From: an uncultured Lachnospiraceae bacterium
GTDB lineage: Bacteria > Bacillota > Clostridia > Lachnospirales > Lachnospiraceae
Assembly (NCBI GenBank): GCA_947164865.1
Contig: CAMUYA010000007.1
Location: 1 to 64,000 of the forward strand
DNA: 64,000 nt
Direction: 5' to 3'
The notes under the pieces are model-generated. The model made no database searches, was not told where the DNA came from, and saw nothing but the letters and a program-made list of their open reading frames with translations. The translations under genes and the position numbers were made by a program. This document shows, piece after piece, positions 38,077-46,843 of the stretch (position 1 is the first letter of the stretch; the number at the start of each line of letters is the position of its first letter).

Positions 38077-38349
38077 TTAGATCTCCTTCCGTGTAAAGCC
38101 ACAGCGGCAGGCTTCAGGCTGTGAGCCGTTGTAGATCCTGATCCGGTACTTTTTCCTGTCATCCTCGCCGCTTTTGCAGGCTCGGTAACACTCCCTGTCG
38201 GGGGAGTCGAAGTAAAGGCTGCGTATACGGTAATTTCCGTTTTCGTCCGCATGAGGATCGCGCCCGCACAGAAGGGATATCCTGCTTTCGAGGGAAAGCA
38301 GCTGCCTTTCGGTGCATAGAAATTTTAATTCTGTTCTGTATGCGTCCAT
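38077..38349 (-). pseudogene. Truncated VTC-domain polyphosphate polymerase
   Basis: Ninety residues matching only the N-terminal third of a VTC domain (usual size about 230-270): the YRTELKF start, SLYFDSPDRECY and KYRIRIYNGS are the expected nucleotide and polyphosphate-binding strands. The frame then stops, and DUF4956 starts at once, so the later strands carrying the rest of the tunnel Lys/Arg/Glu set are missing. Activity is unlikely. The gene still has a strong promoter and an intact reading frame, so a small protein is probably made. It could be a decaying gene or a minimal partner for DUF4956. Confidence 0.75.
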
Positions 38350-38355
38350 GAGAGC

Positions 38356-38361
38356 ATTATA
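38356..38361 (-). promoter_or_regulatory. Extended -10 promoter, leaderless start for the truncated VTC gene
   Basis: On the minus strand TG-C-TATAAT ends at 38356, six bases before the ATG at 38349. The transcript would start at or very near the A of the ATG, so the message looks leaderless; no ribosome site exists in the gap. Confidence 0.6.
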
Positions 38362-38376
38362 GCATAAACCAAATAT

Positions 38377-38396
38377 TTAATGAAACTTAATAATCA
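38377..38396. repeat. 20-bp direct repeat, copy 2
   Basis: Pairs with 37394-37413 at 19 of 20 positions. It sits upstream of the truncated VTC gene and before the plus-strand sugar transferase. Confidence 0.8.
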
Positions 38397-38487
38397 TCAT
38401 GATGGTTTTTATGGCTTTTTTATGATAGAATATGAATGGCGCTTTGTGGCGTTTTAACAATAATTGCAAGGGGCTGTCGATCATAAT

Positions 38488-40083
38488 ATGTCTACTCAGA
38501 GCGGATTGTTAAAAATGGAAAGCTTCAAGAGACTGATAAACCTTTCTCTTGTTTTTGTATGTCTCCTTCTGGAGACGGCGGTATTTACATATCAGTGGTA
38601 TTTCAATTTTCGCGTTGACATCATCGAGGGGCGCAACCAGCCCTTCTGGATCAAGGGGCACATGCTTGAGGTGGCTGTCTATTTCGTGATCCTTTTCCTC
38701 TTTTCGAAAATGTACGGGGGCATGAGGCTCGGATATCTCAAAAATGCTGAGATCATATTCTCCCAGATATTTGCCACCATTATGGCGGATATTCTCATAT
38801 ACGCCGAGATATCCCTCATGGCGCTCAAGATATTCAATCCCAAATTCTTCGGCGTGATGCTTGTGGAGCAGTTTGTGGTGGTATTTGTATATATCAATCT
38901 GGCCAACTTCTTTTACAGGCATATCTTCCCGCCCAGAAAGCTCCTTCTCATCTACGGTGACAGAAACCCCAAGGAGCTGCGGGACAAATTTCTCACCAGG
39001 ACGGATAAATACGTTATCACTGAGCAGATACATGTCAGCGCGGGCACCGAAAAGCTCTGCGAAACAATAAACAGTCTTTTCAGGGACGGTACCTGCAACG
39101 CGGTTGTTTTCGGAGATATAGCGGAATCGGACAGAAAGCCGCTGATCAAGTACTGCTACGGCCATTCCATCAGATTCTATCTGCTCCCCAAGATCAACGA
39201 CGTGATACTGAAAGGTGCAGAATCCATTCATGTATTTGACAGCCCTATGTTCCTCACCAGGGAATACTGCATGACCATGGAGGAGAGGTTCATAAAGAGA
39301 GCCATCGATATAATCTTTTCGCTGATCCTGATCGTGCTGACCTCGCCCTTTATGCTCTTTACCGCCATTGCGGTCAAGGCTTACGACAGAGGCCCCATTC
39401 TTTATAAGCAGGTGAGAGTGACGCGCAGAGGCAAGCATTTTAATATCGTCAAATTCCGCTCCATGAGGGTGGACGCGGAAAAGGACGGAGTGAGGCTGTA
39501 TTACATCGGCGACAAAAGAGTTACACCCATCGGAAAGTTTATCCGTAAGGTCAGGCTCGATGAGCTGCCGCAGCTTTTCAACATCCTTGCCGGCGATATG
39601 TCCTTTATAGGGCCGCGCCCCGAGCGCCCCGAGATCATCGAAAAGTATCAGGAAGCGATGCCTGAGTTTGCATACAGGCTTAAAGTAAAAGCCGGGCTTG
39701 CCGGGTTTGCCCAGGTGTACGGAAAGTACAATACCACCCCCTACGACAAGCTTAAGCTCGACCTTATCTACATCGAGAACTATTCGGTGCTGCTGGATCT
39801 TAAGCTGATGCTCCTCACGTTAAAGATCCTGTTCTGGCCCGATTCCACCGAGGGAGTGGATCCCGGCCAGATGACCGCCATGAAGGATCTGTACATGGCC
39901 ATGGCCGAGAATAAATATGAGGAGGGTGAGGGCTATTTAGAGAGAGCGGAAAGAGAAAGAGCCGCAAAAGAGGAAGTTACAAAAGAAACCGTCGCAGGGA
40001 AATACGCTGCGTCAGACGACGATGATGTGAAAAAATATGAGAATACTTTGGATATGCAATCTGGTTCCCCGGACCGCCGCTGA
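38488..40083 (+). CDS. Polyprenyl-phosphate sugar phosphotransferase (WbaP/CpsE type)
   Basis: An initiating phosphoglycosyl transferase that attaches a sugar-1-phosphate to undecaprenyl phosphate. The first 160 residues have four transmembrane helices, then a CoA-binding-like Rossmann domain, then the PGT catalytic domain (about 265-460) with the conserved Asp-Glu dyad D358-E359 (RLDELPQL) and MSFIGPRPE. The C-terminal 40 residues are charged. The start is placed at 38488, with AAGGGG 14 nt upstream, but ATG 38515 and TTG 38464 are possible. The next gene overlaps its end by 47 nt. -10-like boxes (TATGAT, TAGAAT) lie at 38421-38431. Confidence 0.9.
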   Translation: MSTQSGLLKMESFKRLINLSLVFVCLLLETAVFTYQWYFNFRVDIIEGRNQPFWIKGHMLEVAVYFVILFLFSKMYGGMRLGYLKNAEIIFSQIFATIMADILIYAEISLMALKIFNPKFFGVMLVEQFVVVFVYINLANFFYRHIFPPRKLLLIYGDRNPKELRDKFLTRTDKYVITEQIHVSAGTEKLCETINSLFRDGTCNAVVFGDIAESDRKPLIKYCYGHSIRFYLLPKINDVILKGAESIHVFDSPMFLTREYCMTMEERFIKRAIDIIFSLILIVLTSPFMLFTAIAVKAYDRGPILYKQVRVTRRGKHFNIVKFRSMRVDAEKDGVRLYYIGDKRVTPIGKFIRKVRLDELPQLFNILAGDMSFIGPRPERPEIIEKYQEAMPEFAYRLKVKAGLAGFAQVYGKYNTTPYDKLKLDLIYIENYSVLLDLKLMLLTLKILFWPDSTEGVDPGQMTAMKDLYMAMAENKYEEGEGYLERAERERAAKEEVTKETVAGKYAASDDDDVKKYENTLDMQSGSPDRR

Positions 40084-41389
40084 GGCCCTCGGCTTTGCCG
40101 ATATCCACAAGGAAGGCTGGGTCAGCGCACTCTACGAGGAACTTCTGGAAAAAAATAAAAAAAGCGGATCGGATATTCAGGTCATCATCGCCTTTCCCAT
40201 CAGCAGAAAAACCGCCCAAAAGAGCGGTGCGGGAAAGACGGGCATTCTCTTCGGAGAGGACTTCTACGGCTTTGTGGAAAACACTGCCAGAGAGTCTGTC
40301 TATGATGCATCACTGGAGGAAAGATTCGCCTATATTTATGAGGACTGCATGCCGGACATTGTCCATATATTCGGCACGGAGTACGCCCACACTCTCGCTG
40401 CGGCAAGAGCCCTCGGCGATCCTTCGAGGCTGCTTATCGGGCTCCAGGGGATATGTTCGGAGATAGCTGACAATTACGGCTCCCACCTTCCGCCGGAAGT
40501 GGTGGGAAGGCGCACTTTCCGCGATACTCTGAAGAAGGATTCCATATACGAACAGCAGCAGAAATTCTACGACCGGGCCGTCAACGAAAAAGAAGCCCTT
40601 ATGCTGGCGGGACATATAGCGGGAAGGACAGCATTCGATAAAGAATATGCCGCACGGGTCAATCCCGGGGCCAGATACCATCATGCGGGAGAGAACCTGA
40701 GAAAGCCGTTTTATCACGGGGCCTGGAGCGCGGACAATTCCGAGAGATTCCGCATATTTGCCTCACAGGGTGATTACCCCATAAAGGGGCTCCACTTCCT
40801 CATCATGGCGGTGGGTGAGCTGCTTAATGAGATAAAAGAAAAAGGGAAAAAGATCCCCGATATAAAGATTTACGTTGCCGGGCAGCAGATATGCGGGTTC
40901 GGCAGCGCCATTAAAAAGATCAAAATATCATCATACGGAAAATACCTTGATGAGCTGATAGAAAAGTATGATCTGGGCGACAGGATATTTTTCACCGGAA
41001 GGCTTGATGCAGAAGGGATGAAGGAACAGTACCTCAAATGCGACACATATGTGTGCTGCTCGACCTGCGAGAATTCCCCCAACTCCCTGGGAGAGGCGAT
41101 GATGCTTCAGGTTCCCGTGGTGACGGTGCTCGCGGGCGGAATCCCCAGCATATTCAGGGAAGGGCGCGACGGATTCTCCTTCAGGGCAGACCCCGACGAC
41201 TCAGCCGAAAGGATAGCAAAGAAGCTGAAAAAAGCTCTTATGCAGAGGTGGAACAGCGAGGCGAGGAACTCATCCCCTACGGGTGAATTCGAGGAAATGC
41301 GCCACAATGCGGGGTTCCACGCAAGAGAGATCCACAATCCCGACAAGAACGTATTCGACTTACTGGAAATCTATAAAAGCATGATATAG
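40037..41389 (+). CDS. GT4-family glycosyltransferase
   Basis: A 450-residue GT-B enzyme: MRILWICNLVP start, second Rossmann domain with IYVAGQQ, DRIFFTGRL and the ENSPNSLGEAM donor-site region. Donor sugar is unknown. The ATG overlaps the 3' end of the sugar transferase gene by 47 nt, so the two are coupled. Confidence 0.88.
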   Translation: MRILWICNLVPRTAAEALGFADIHKEGWVSALYEELLEKNKKSGSDIQVIIAFPISRKTAQKSGAGKTGILFGEDFYGFVENTARESVYDASLEERFAYIYEDCMPDIVHIFGTEYAHTLAAARALGDPSRLLIGLQGICSEIADNYGSHLPPEVVGRRTFRDTLKKDSIYEQQQKFYDRAVNEKEALMLAGHIAGRTAFDKEYAARVNPGARYHHAGENLRKPFYHGAWSADNSERFRIFASQGDYPIKGLHFLIMAVGELLNEIKEKGKKIPDIKIYVAGQQICGFGSAIKKIKISSYGKYLDELIEKYDLGDRIFFTGRLDAEGMKEQYLKCDTYVCCSTCENSPNSLGEAMMLQVPVVTVLAGGIPSIFREGRDGFSFRADPDDSAERIAKKLKKALMQRWNSEARNSSPTGEFEEMRHNAGFHAREIHNPDKNVFDLLEIYKSMI

Positions 41390-41445
41390 ACATCAGTCCG
41401 ATAAAAAGTCAGCGCGAGGCGCCGGATGAGGTGTAACAGGGTGTT

Positions 41446-42744
41446 ATGACAATCTGCTTCGTCTCCAATTACATAAACCATCATCAGATCCCCTTCTGCG
41501 AGGAGATGATCAGGCTCTGCCGGGAAGGCGACAGCTTCTTTTTCATCCAGACACAGGAGATGGAAGAGGAGCGAAAGCAGATGGGATGGAGCGCCGGGAT
41601 GCCGGACTATGTGCTTTCCGCATACAAGAGCGGGGAGGAAAATGCAAAGTGCCGGAAGCTCATCTTTGACAGCGAAGTAGTGATATTCGGCGGATGCGAG
41701 GATGAGAGCTATATAAAGCCAAGGCTTGAAGATATAAAGAGCGCAGTGGCCTTAAAAGCAGGCTCGGGCAGCAAAGCCGGACCGGGCAAAAATAATAAAA
41801 AGCTCACTTTCAGATATTCCGAGCGCGTATACAAAGAGGGGCAGTGGAAGTTCATCTCCCCCAGGGGGCTTGCAAAAAAGCGCGCCGATCACACAAGATA
41901 CAATGATATTCCCTTTTACCTCCTGTGCGCAGGGGGGTATGTGGCATCGGACTATGCGCTTTTTGGCGCTTATAGGGATAAGATGTTCAAATGGGGTTAT
42001 TTCCCCAAGGCGGAAACCTTTGATATAGATGCATGTATAAATGATAAAGGGTATGAGCTGCGGGATGCGGCGCAGGCTAACAAGCGGGTACCATATCTAA
42101 TCTGGGCCGGCAGGATGATAGGCTGGAAACATCCCGAAAATGCGGTGCTCACCGCGCAGTATCTAAAGAGCAAAGGCCACCGCTTCCAAATGGATATATT
42201 CGGAAACGGCCCTCTTCGCGATAAAGTAAGCGCCCTGATAAACGAGACAGGTGTCAGGGACTGCGTGAGCCTTAAGGAATTTGTCAGCCCGCCGCAAATG
42301 CGGGAGCTTATGAAAAAGGCGGATATATTCCTTATGACCAGCGACCGTATGGAGGGCTGGGGAGCTGTGGCCAACGAGGCGATGAACAGCGGATGCTGCC
42401 TGATAGCCGACTGCATGGAGGGAGCGATCCCCTACCTTGCAAAGGACGGAGAAAACGCCCTGGTGTACCGCGGAAACGGAAACAGCGCTTCGGGGGAACT
42501 GCTTCAAAAGACCGAAAGGGCCCTCACGGATCCGGAGCTTCGAAGGAAGATCGCAAAAAATGCATACAGGACCATCACGGAAGAATGGAACGCGAAGACA
42601 GCATCGGAAAGGCTCATGCAGGTGATCCGCGCTTTTGAGGAGGGAAAGGAATTCCCGGAATACGAGAGCGGACCGTGCAGCAGGGAAATTCCCATGAGTG
42701 AAAGAGCTGTCGCCCGCAATAATCTAACCGCCAGGTATAAATAA
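41446..42744 (+). CDS. GT4-family glycosyltransferase
   Basis: A 432-residue GT-B enzyme starting MTICFVSNYINHHQIPFCEEM, a form common in clostridial exopolysaccharide GTs. The C-terminal domain has PYLIWAGRMIGWKHPE and EGWGAVANEAMNSGC. Residues about 103-120 are a Gly/Ser/Lys low-complexity loop. Four nt separate it from the next GT2 gene. Confidence 0.87.
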   Translation: MTICFVSNYINHHQIPFCEEMIRLCREGDSFFFIQTQEMEEERKQMGWSAGMPDYVLSAYKSGEENAKCRKLIFDSEVVIFGGCEDESYIKPRLEDIKSAVALKAGSGSKAGPGKNNKKLTFRYSERVYKEGQWKFISPRGLAKKRADHTRYNDIPFYLLCAGGYVASDYALFGAYRDKMFKWGYFPKAETFDIDACINDKGYELRDAAQANKRVPYLIWAGRMIGWKHPENAVLTAQYLKSKGHRFQMDIFGNGPLRDKVSALINETGVRDCVSLKEFVSPPQMRELMKKADIFLMTSDRMEGWGAVANEAMNSGCCLIADCMEGAIPYLAKDGENALVYRGNGNSASGELLQKTERALTDPELRRKIAKNAYRTITEEWNAKTASERLMQVIRAFEEGKEFPEYESGPCSREIPMSERAVARNNLTARYK

Positions 42745-42748
42745 ACTC

Positions 42749-43867
42749 ATGTCGGAAAATGTGATAAAACAGGATGATATGCCCCTCATAAGCATTATCG
42801 TTCCTGTATATAACATAAAAGAATATATCGAAAGATGTGTCGGTACCATAAGGCAGCAGACATACAGAAATCTCGAGATCATACTTGTGGACGACGGATC
42901 GAACGACGGAACGGAAAAGATCCTCGATGAGCTGGCCGGTAAAGATGAGCGCATAAGAGTGTTCCATAAAGAAAACGGCGGCTCTTCCACAGCGAGAAAC
43001 CTCGGGCTTGTCAAATCCACAGGGGATTATATAGCTTTTGCGGACAGCGATGATTTCCTCGAGCCCGATATGATCGAGCTTTTGTATGAAGGAATCAGAA
43101 AATACGGCGTAAAATGCGCGCAGATAGGGCGCGACGAGAGGGATGAGAAAGATAACGCTCTTCCCGATATATGCATTCCGCCCGAGAAAGAGGAGCTTAT
43201 TTCGAGCAGGGACTTCCTGAAAGAGCTGCTGATGCACAGAGGGGACTGCTCCTTCTGCACAAAACTTATCGAGAGGAGCATTTTTTTCCAAAACGACCCG
43301 GATCCCAAATATGCAGGGACAGAAAAAAAACCGTCCCCGGAAATATATCCTAAAAATGTGGATTATAGTTTTTTCCCCGTGGGAAAGCTCAATGAGGACT
43401 TCCACATCCTCATAAAGATCCTTCCCCGGATAGGTGATATCATCTCCCTTCCGGGGCACAAGTATCATGTGTTTTACCGCATAGGGAGCAATTCGCGCAA
43501 GGAGAGCAGGGATCAGTTTTCGAGAGTATATGCCGACTGCGTGGAAAATGCGTTCCTGGCGCAGGATATAGTAAAAGAAAGATACCCGGGCGATAAGGAG
43601 CTTGAAAAGACAGCATTCAGGTTTGCCGCATTCCAGAGGATAGAATATCTGTTACACATCCCCATCGGAATGATGGATAAGAAAGGCGCTGCGGCGGGAG
43701 GCCCCGGAAGCAGCTATCCCGATATCGTCAGGTGGATAAGGAAGAACTGGGGAAGGGCTGTGGTCAATCCCTTTCTTACCGCCAAAAACAAACTGTATCT
43801 CACATTGTTTGCCATTGCGCCAAAGGGAGTGAGAAAGCTTCACAGGAAGATCAGGAAAATAGACTGA
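42749..43867 (+). CDS. GT2-family glycosyltransferase
   Basis: A 372-residue GT-A enzyme: LISIIVPVYNIKEYIERC, EIILVDDGSNDGT and metal site ADSDDFLEPDM. The C-terminal part carries a DUF-like helical region and an Ala/Gly-rich loop at about 308-324. It follows the GT4 gene after 4 nt and precedes the acyltransferase. Confidence 0.9.
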   Translation: MSENVIKQDDMPLISIIVPVYNIKEYIERCVGTIRQQTYRNLEIILVDDGSNDGTEKILDELAGKDERIRVFHKENGGSSTARNLGLVKSTGDYIAFADSDDFLEPDMIELLYEGIRKYGVKCAQIGRDERDEKDNALPDICIPPEKEELISSRDFLKELLMHRGDCSFCTKLIERSIFFQNDPDPKYAGTEKKPSPEIYPKNVDYSFFPVGKLNEDFHILIKILPRIGDIISLPGHKYHVFYRIGSNSRKESRDQFSRVYADCVENAFLAQDIVKERYPGDKELEKTAFRFAAFQRIEYLLHIPIGMMDKKGAAAGGPGSSYPDIVRWIRKNWGRAVVNPFLTAKNKLYLTLFAIAPKGVRKLHRKIRKID

Positions 43868-43916
43868 ACATCTCTCCATGCCCGCACAGACAACGGTCAG
43901 AGATGTAAAGAAAGTT

Positions 43917-44993
43917 ATGAAAAAGAACGCCAACATAGAACTTTTAAGAATAATATCGATGCTGATGGTCACGATGCTGCATGCCCTCGGAAAGAGCGGC
44001 CTTTTGGTTGACATCTCGCAGCTTGGGAGCGCAGGGGCAGCAGGGATAAACCCCGCAAACGCCATGGCTGCATGGGTGCTTGAATCCCTCTCCATCAGCG
44101 CGGTCAACATCTTTATGCTGATCTCGGGATACTTTCTTATCAATTCCGAATTCAAGATCAAAAGGCTGGCCGGGATAGTCCTGCAGATACTGGTATACAC
44201 CGCAGGCTCCTTCGGGGCGGGCCTGCTTCTCGGAGTGATAGATAAAAGGGATGTGAGTATCTACTCCCTTCTTAACAACTTCATGCCGGTACACATGGAA
44301 GTCTACTGGTTTATGACCGCCTATACGGTCATCTATATCTGCCTTCCGCTCATTTCAAAAGGCATTAACGCCATGAACGAAAAGCAGCACAGATTGATGC
44401 TGATACTGCTGCTTGTGTATGAGTGCGTGATAAAATCCCTGCTTCCCTTCAGGCTCACCTCCGATACAAAGGGATACAGCTTTTTCTGGTATCTGATCGT
44501 GTTTACGGCGGGAGCATATTTCAGAAAGTATGGATTCAGGCTGCTTAACAGCCGCGGAAAAGGGCTGGCGCTGTACTTTGGGGCTGCGGCCTTAGTGCTG
44601 ACGGAGTCGTTTGCCATAAGGTTTGTTATCACCCGCTTCGGAAAGCTGGAAGAACTGGGCATGATGGCGGCCCTCGAGTACAACAACATTTTCGTTTTCC
44701 TCGAGGCTGTCGGGATATTCGCAGCGTTTGTCAATGCAAAGCCCATGAGGGAAAGCATCGGAAAAGTGATATGCTTCCTTTCGCCAATGGCGCTGGGAGT
44801 GTATCTGCTGCAGGAAAACTTCACCTTCAGATACGAATGGCAGAAGTGGTTCGCTCTTGAGAGCTCACTCACGCAGCCGCTTTATATAATGCTTCTCAAA
44901 GTGATCGGCGCAGTGGCGGCCATGTATGCCCTCGGAACCGCCGTTGACTTTGTGAGAAGAGTATACTTTGAGGCGCTACTGAACCCCTCTTAA
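43917..44993 (+). CDS. Acyltransferase-3 family membrane protein
   Basis: About 358 residues with ten helices. The N-terminal NANIELLRIISMLMVTMLHAL carries the family R/H pattern for O-acetylation of glycans using acyl-CoA across the membrane. The start at 43917 gives the family-typical MKKNANIELLR; an in-frame ATG at 43878 adds 13 residues and has no better ribosome site. It probably acetylates the locus's polysaccharide. Confidence 0.85.
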   Translation: MKKNANIELLRIISMLMVTMLHALGKSGLLVDISQLGSAGAAGINPANAMAAWVLESLSISAVNIFMLISGYFLINSEFKIKRLAGIVLQILVYTAGSFGAGLLLGVIDKRDVSIYSLLNNFMPVHMEVYWFMTAYTVIYICLPLISKGINAMNEKQHRLMLILLLVYECVIKSLLPFRLTSDTKGYSFFWYLIVFTAGAYFRKYGFRLLNSRGKGLALYFGAAALVLTESFAIRFVITRFGKLEELGMMAALEYNNIFVFLEAVGIFAAFVNAKPMRESIGKVICFLSPMALGVYLLQENFTFRYEWQKWFALESSLTQPLYIMLLKVIGAVAAMYALGTAVDFVRRVYFEALLNPS

Positions 44994-45004
44994 TAGGAAA
45001 TGTT

Positions 45005-46843
45005 ATGTCCGGACTGATCAAAAAATTCAGAAATCTATTTATATCGCTGATCCTTACAGGCTTTGGAATGTACGGCTTCTGGTATGTGCGGAGCGTGGTC
45101 TACGGTGCGGATGCACCCTACGATACGCTCACAAACCTGCTGTCCATACCTTTGGCATTTTTTATCTTTAAAGCCATCGAGGTAGCTACCGAAGTCAGCA
45201 CCAGGCGCAAAGTAAAAGGCGAGCTGATACTCACATCCGTGATATCGGTGCTCTTCGGCATATGCTTTGTGTTTGGGGCACAGCTGAGAGCCTGGGGAAT
45301 GACGGGCAGCGGATATGCGGCCAAAGCCCTGATCCTCTTCAGGGGGATCGCTCTGGCGGGCCTTATTTTTCCTTTTGTTTTCTTCATCATCCAGAGTTCC
45401 TACTTTTCGGATGAACTCAAGGCACCCAGGGAAGCGGTAAAATTAAAGCTCAAATATGCCGTCTCGGCAGGTGGGATATTCCTTATGTACGTGCCGGTGC
45501 TTCTGGCTTATTATCCCGCGGTAATGGCTTATGATTTCCACCGCCAGTCGGGGGAGGCCCTTCAGGGCTTTGCACATTTCTGGCCCTATCAGCCTATTGC
45601 CCATACCTGGCTCTATTGGCTCTTTTTCAAGATAGGAGAGGCCTTCGGATCGCTCCAGACCGGAATGGCGCTCTACAGCATTTTCCAGATGCTGTGCGTG
45701 TCGGCGGTATTCGGATATCTGTGCGTTATGGTGTACAGGCTCACCAGAAGGGTGTGGATATATATCCTGACCACGCTTTTTCTGGGGCTCTTCCCACTCT
45801 TTTCCGTTATGAGCGTGGAGGCCACAAAGGATGTTATATTTACCGCACTTTTTGTGCTGTTTGTGCTTTTGTTTGTCGAGAGAGTGTTCTTTAAAAAGGA
45901 GGGAAGCATACTCCTTTCGGCTGCATGGATAGCCACAGCCGGAGTGATGGTGCTTTTCAGAAAAAATACCATTTATGCCCTGCCATTCTTTATGGTGATT
46001 TATATCATCTTCTGCGATAAGAAAAACAGGATCAAAAACGCCGTGATCTGCGCGGTGATGCTGGGCTTTTGCTTCCTCACCACATGGAGCCTGCCAAAGA
46101 TCATCGGCACCGATATGAAAGCGCCGGAGATAGAAAAATACAGCGTCATCACACAGAGCATGGGAAGAGTGGGCTACTATCACGCGGACGATATGGACGA
46201 AGAGACCCGCTCACAGATAGACAGATTCGTTCCCGAATCAAACTGGAAGTCCTACAACCCTTATATCGCCGATGCCATCAAGTGGAACGTGGGATCCGGC
46301 ACGTATGCACAGACCTGGAAGGACAACACCGGAGAGGTCATAAAGACATGGATAAAAGTCGGGGTCAAATACCCCAATGAATATATCGATTCATTCTTCC
46401 TCACAAACGCGGGATACATATTCCCCGATGACAGATCCTGGGCGGAGATGCTGGGCTGGGGCCCGGAAGGAAGAATGGGAGCGGTCTATACCTACAACTC
46501 ATCCGAGACGAACGAGCTCCCCGAAGGGATCGCCCACGAGTCCAAACTGCCGGCACTTGAGAATCTGCTGGAAAAGGTGGTGAGCGAGAATGCGTTCTAC
46601 GAATGGTCGTTTCTGGGAATACTATTTAAGCCCTCTTTCTATGTGTGGGCCCTCTTCCTGGGGCTTGTGATATTTGCCTTCAGAGGGCAGAAAAAAGAAC
46701 TTATGACAGTGGCTTTTCCCGAAGTTTACTTCCTTACGATGCTGCTGGGTCCCTGCGTGCAGTGGAGATATATATACCCCATAGCAGTGCTGTTCCCGCT
46801 CATTGTGGCATTCTGGATAAGACCCGGGAAGGATGAGAAATGA
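45005..46843 (+). CDS. DUF6020-like polytopic membrane protein
   Basis: A 612-residue membrane protein with about 12 helices. The AYDFHRQSGEALQGFAHFWPYQPIAHTWLYWLFF region is the DUF6020 hallmark, in a GT-C-like position (first large external loop with YD). It is likely a polyprenyl-sugar-dependent glycosyltransferase or polymerase (inference). The stop overlaps the next ATG by four bases. Confidence 0.75.
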   Translation: MSGLIKKFRNLFISLILTGFGMYGFWYVRSVVYGADAPYDTLTNLLSIPLAFFIFKAIEVATEVSTRRKVKGELILTSVISVLFGICFVFGAQLRAWGMTGSGYAAKALILFRGIALAGLIFPFVFFIIQSSYFSDELKAPREAVKLKLKYAVSAGGIFLMYVPVLLAYYPAVMAYDFHRQSGEALQGFAHFWPYQPIAHTWLYWLFFKIGEAFGSLQTGMALYSIFQMLCVSAVFGYLCVMVYRLTRRVWIYILTTLFLGLFPLFSVMSVEATKDVIFTALFVLFVLLFVERVFFKKEGSILLSAAWIATAGVMVLFRKNTIYALPFFMVIYIIFCDKKNRIKNAVICAVMLGFCFLTTWSLPKIIGTDMKAPEIEKYSVITQSMGRVGYYHADDMDEETRSQIDRFVPESNWKSYNPYIADAIKWNVGSGTYAQTWKDNTGEVIKTWIKVGVKYPNEYIDSFFLTNAGYIFPDDRSWAEMLGWGPEGRMGAVYTYNSSETNELPEGIAHESKLPALENLLEKVVSENAFYEWSFLGILFKPSFYVWALFLGLVIFAFRGQKKELMTVAFPEVYFLTMLLGPCVQWRYIYPIAVLFPLIVAFWIRPGKDEK

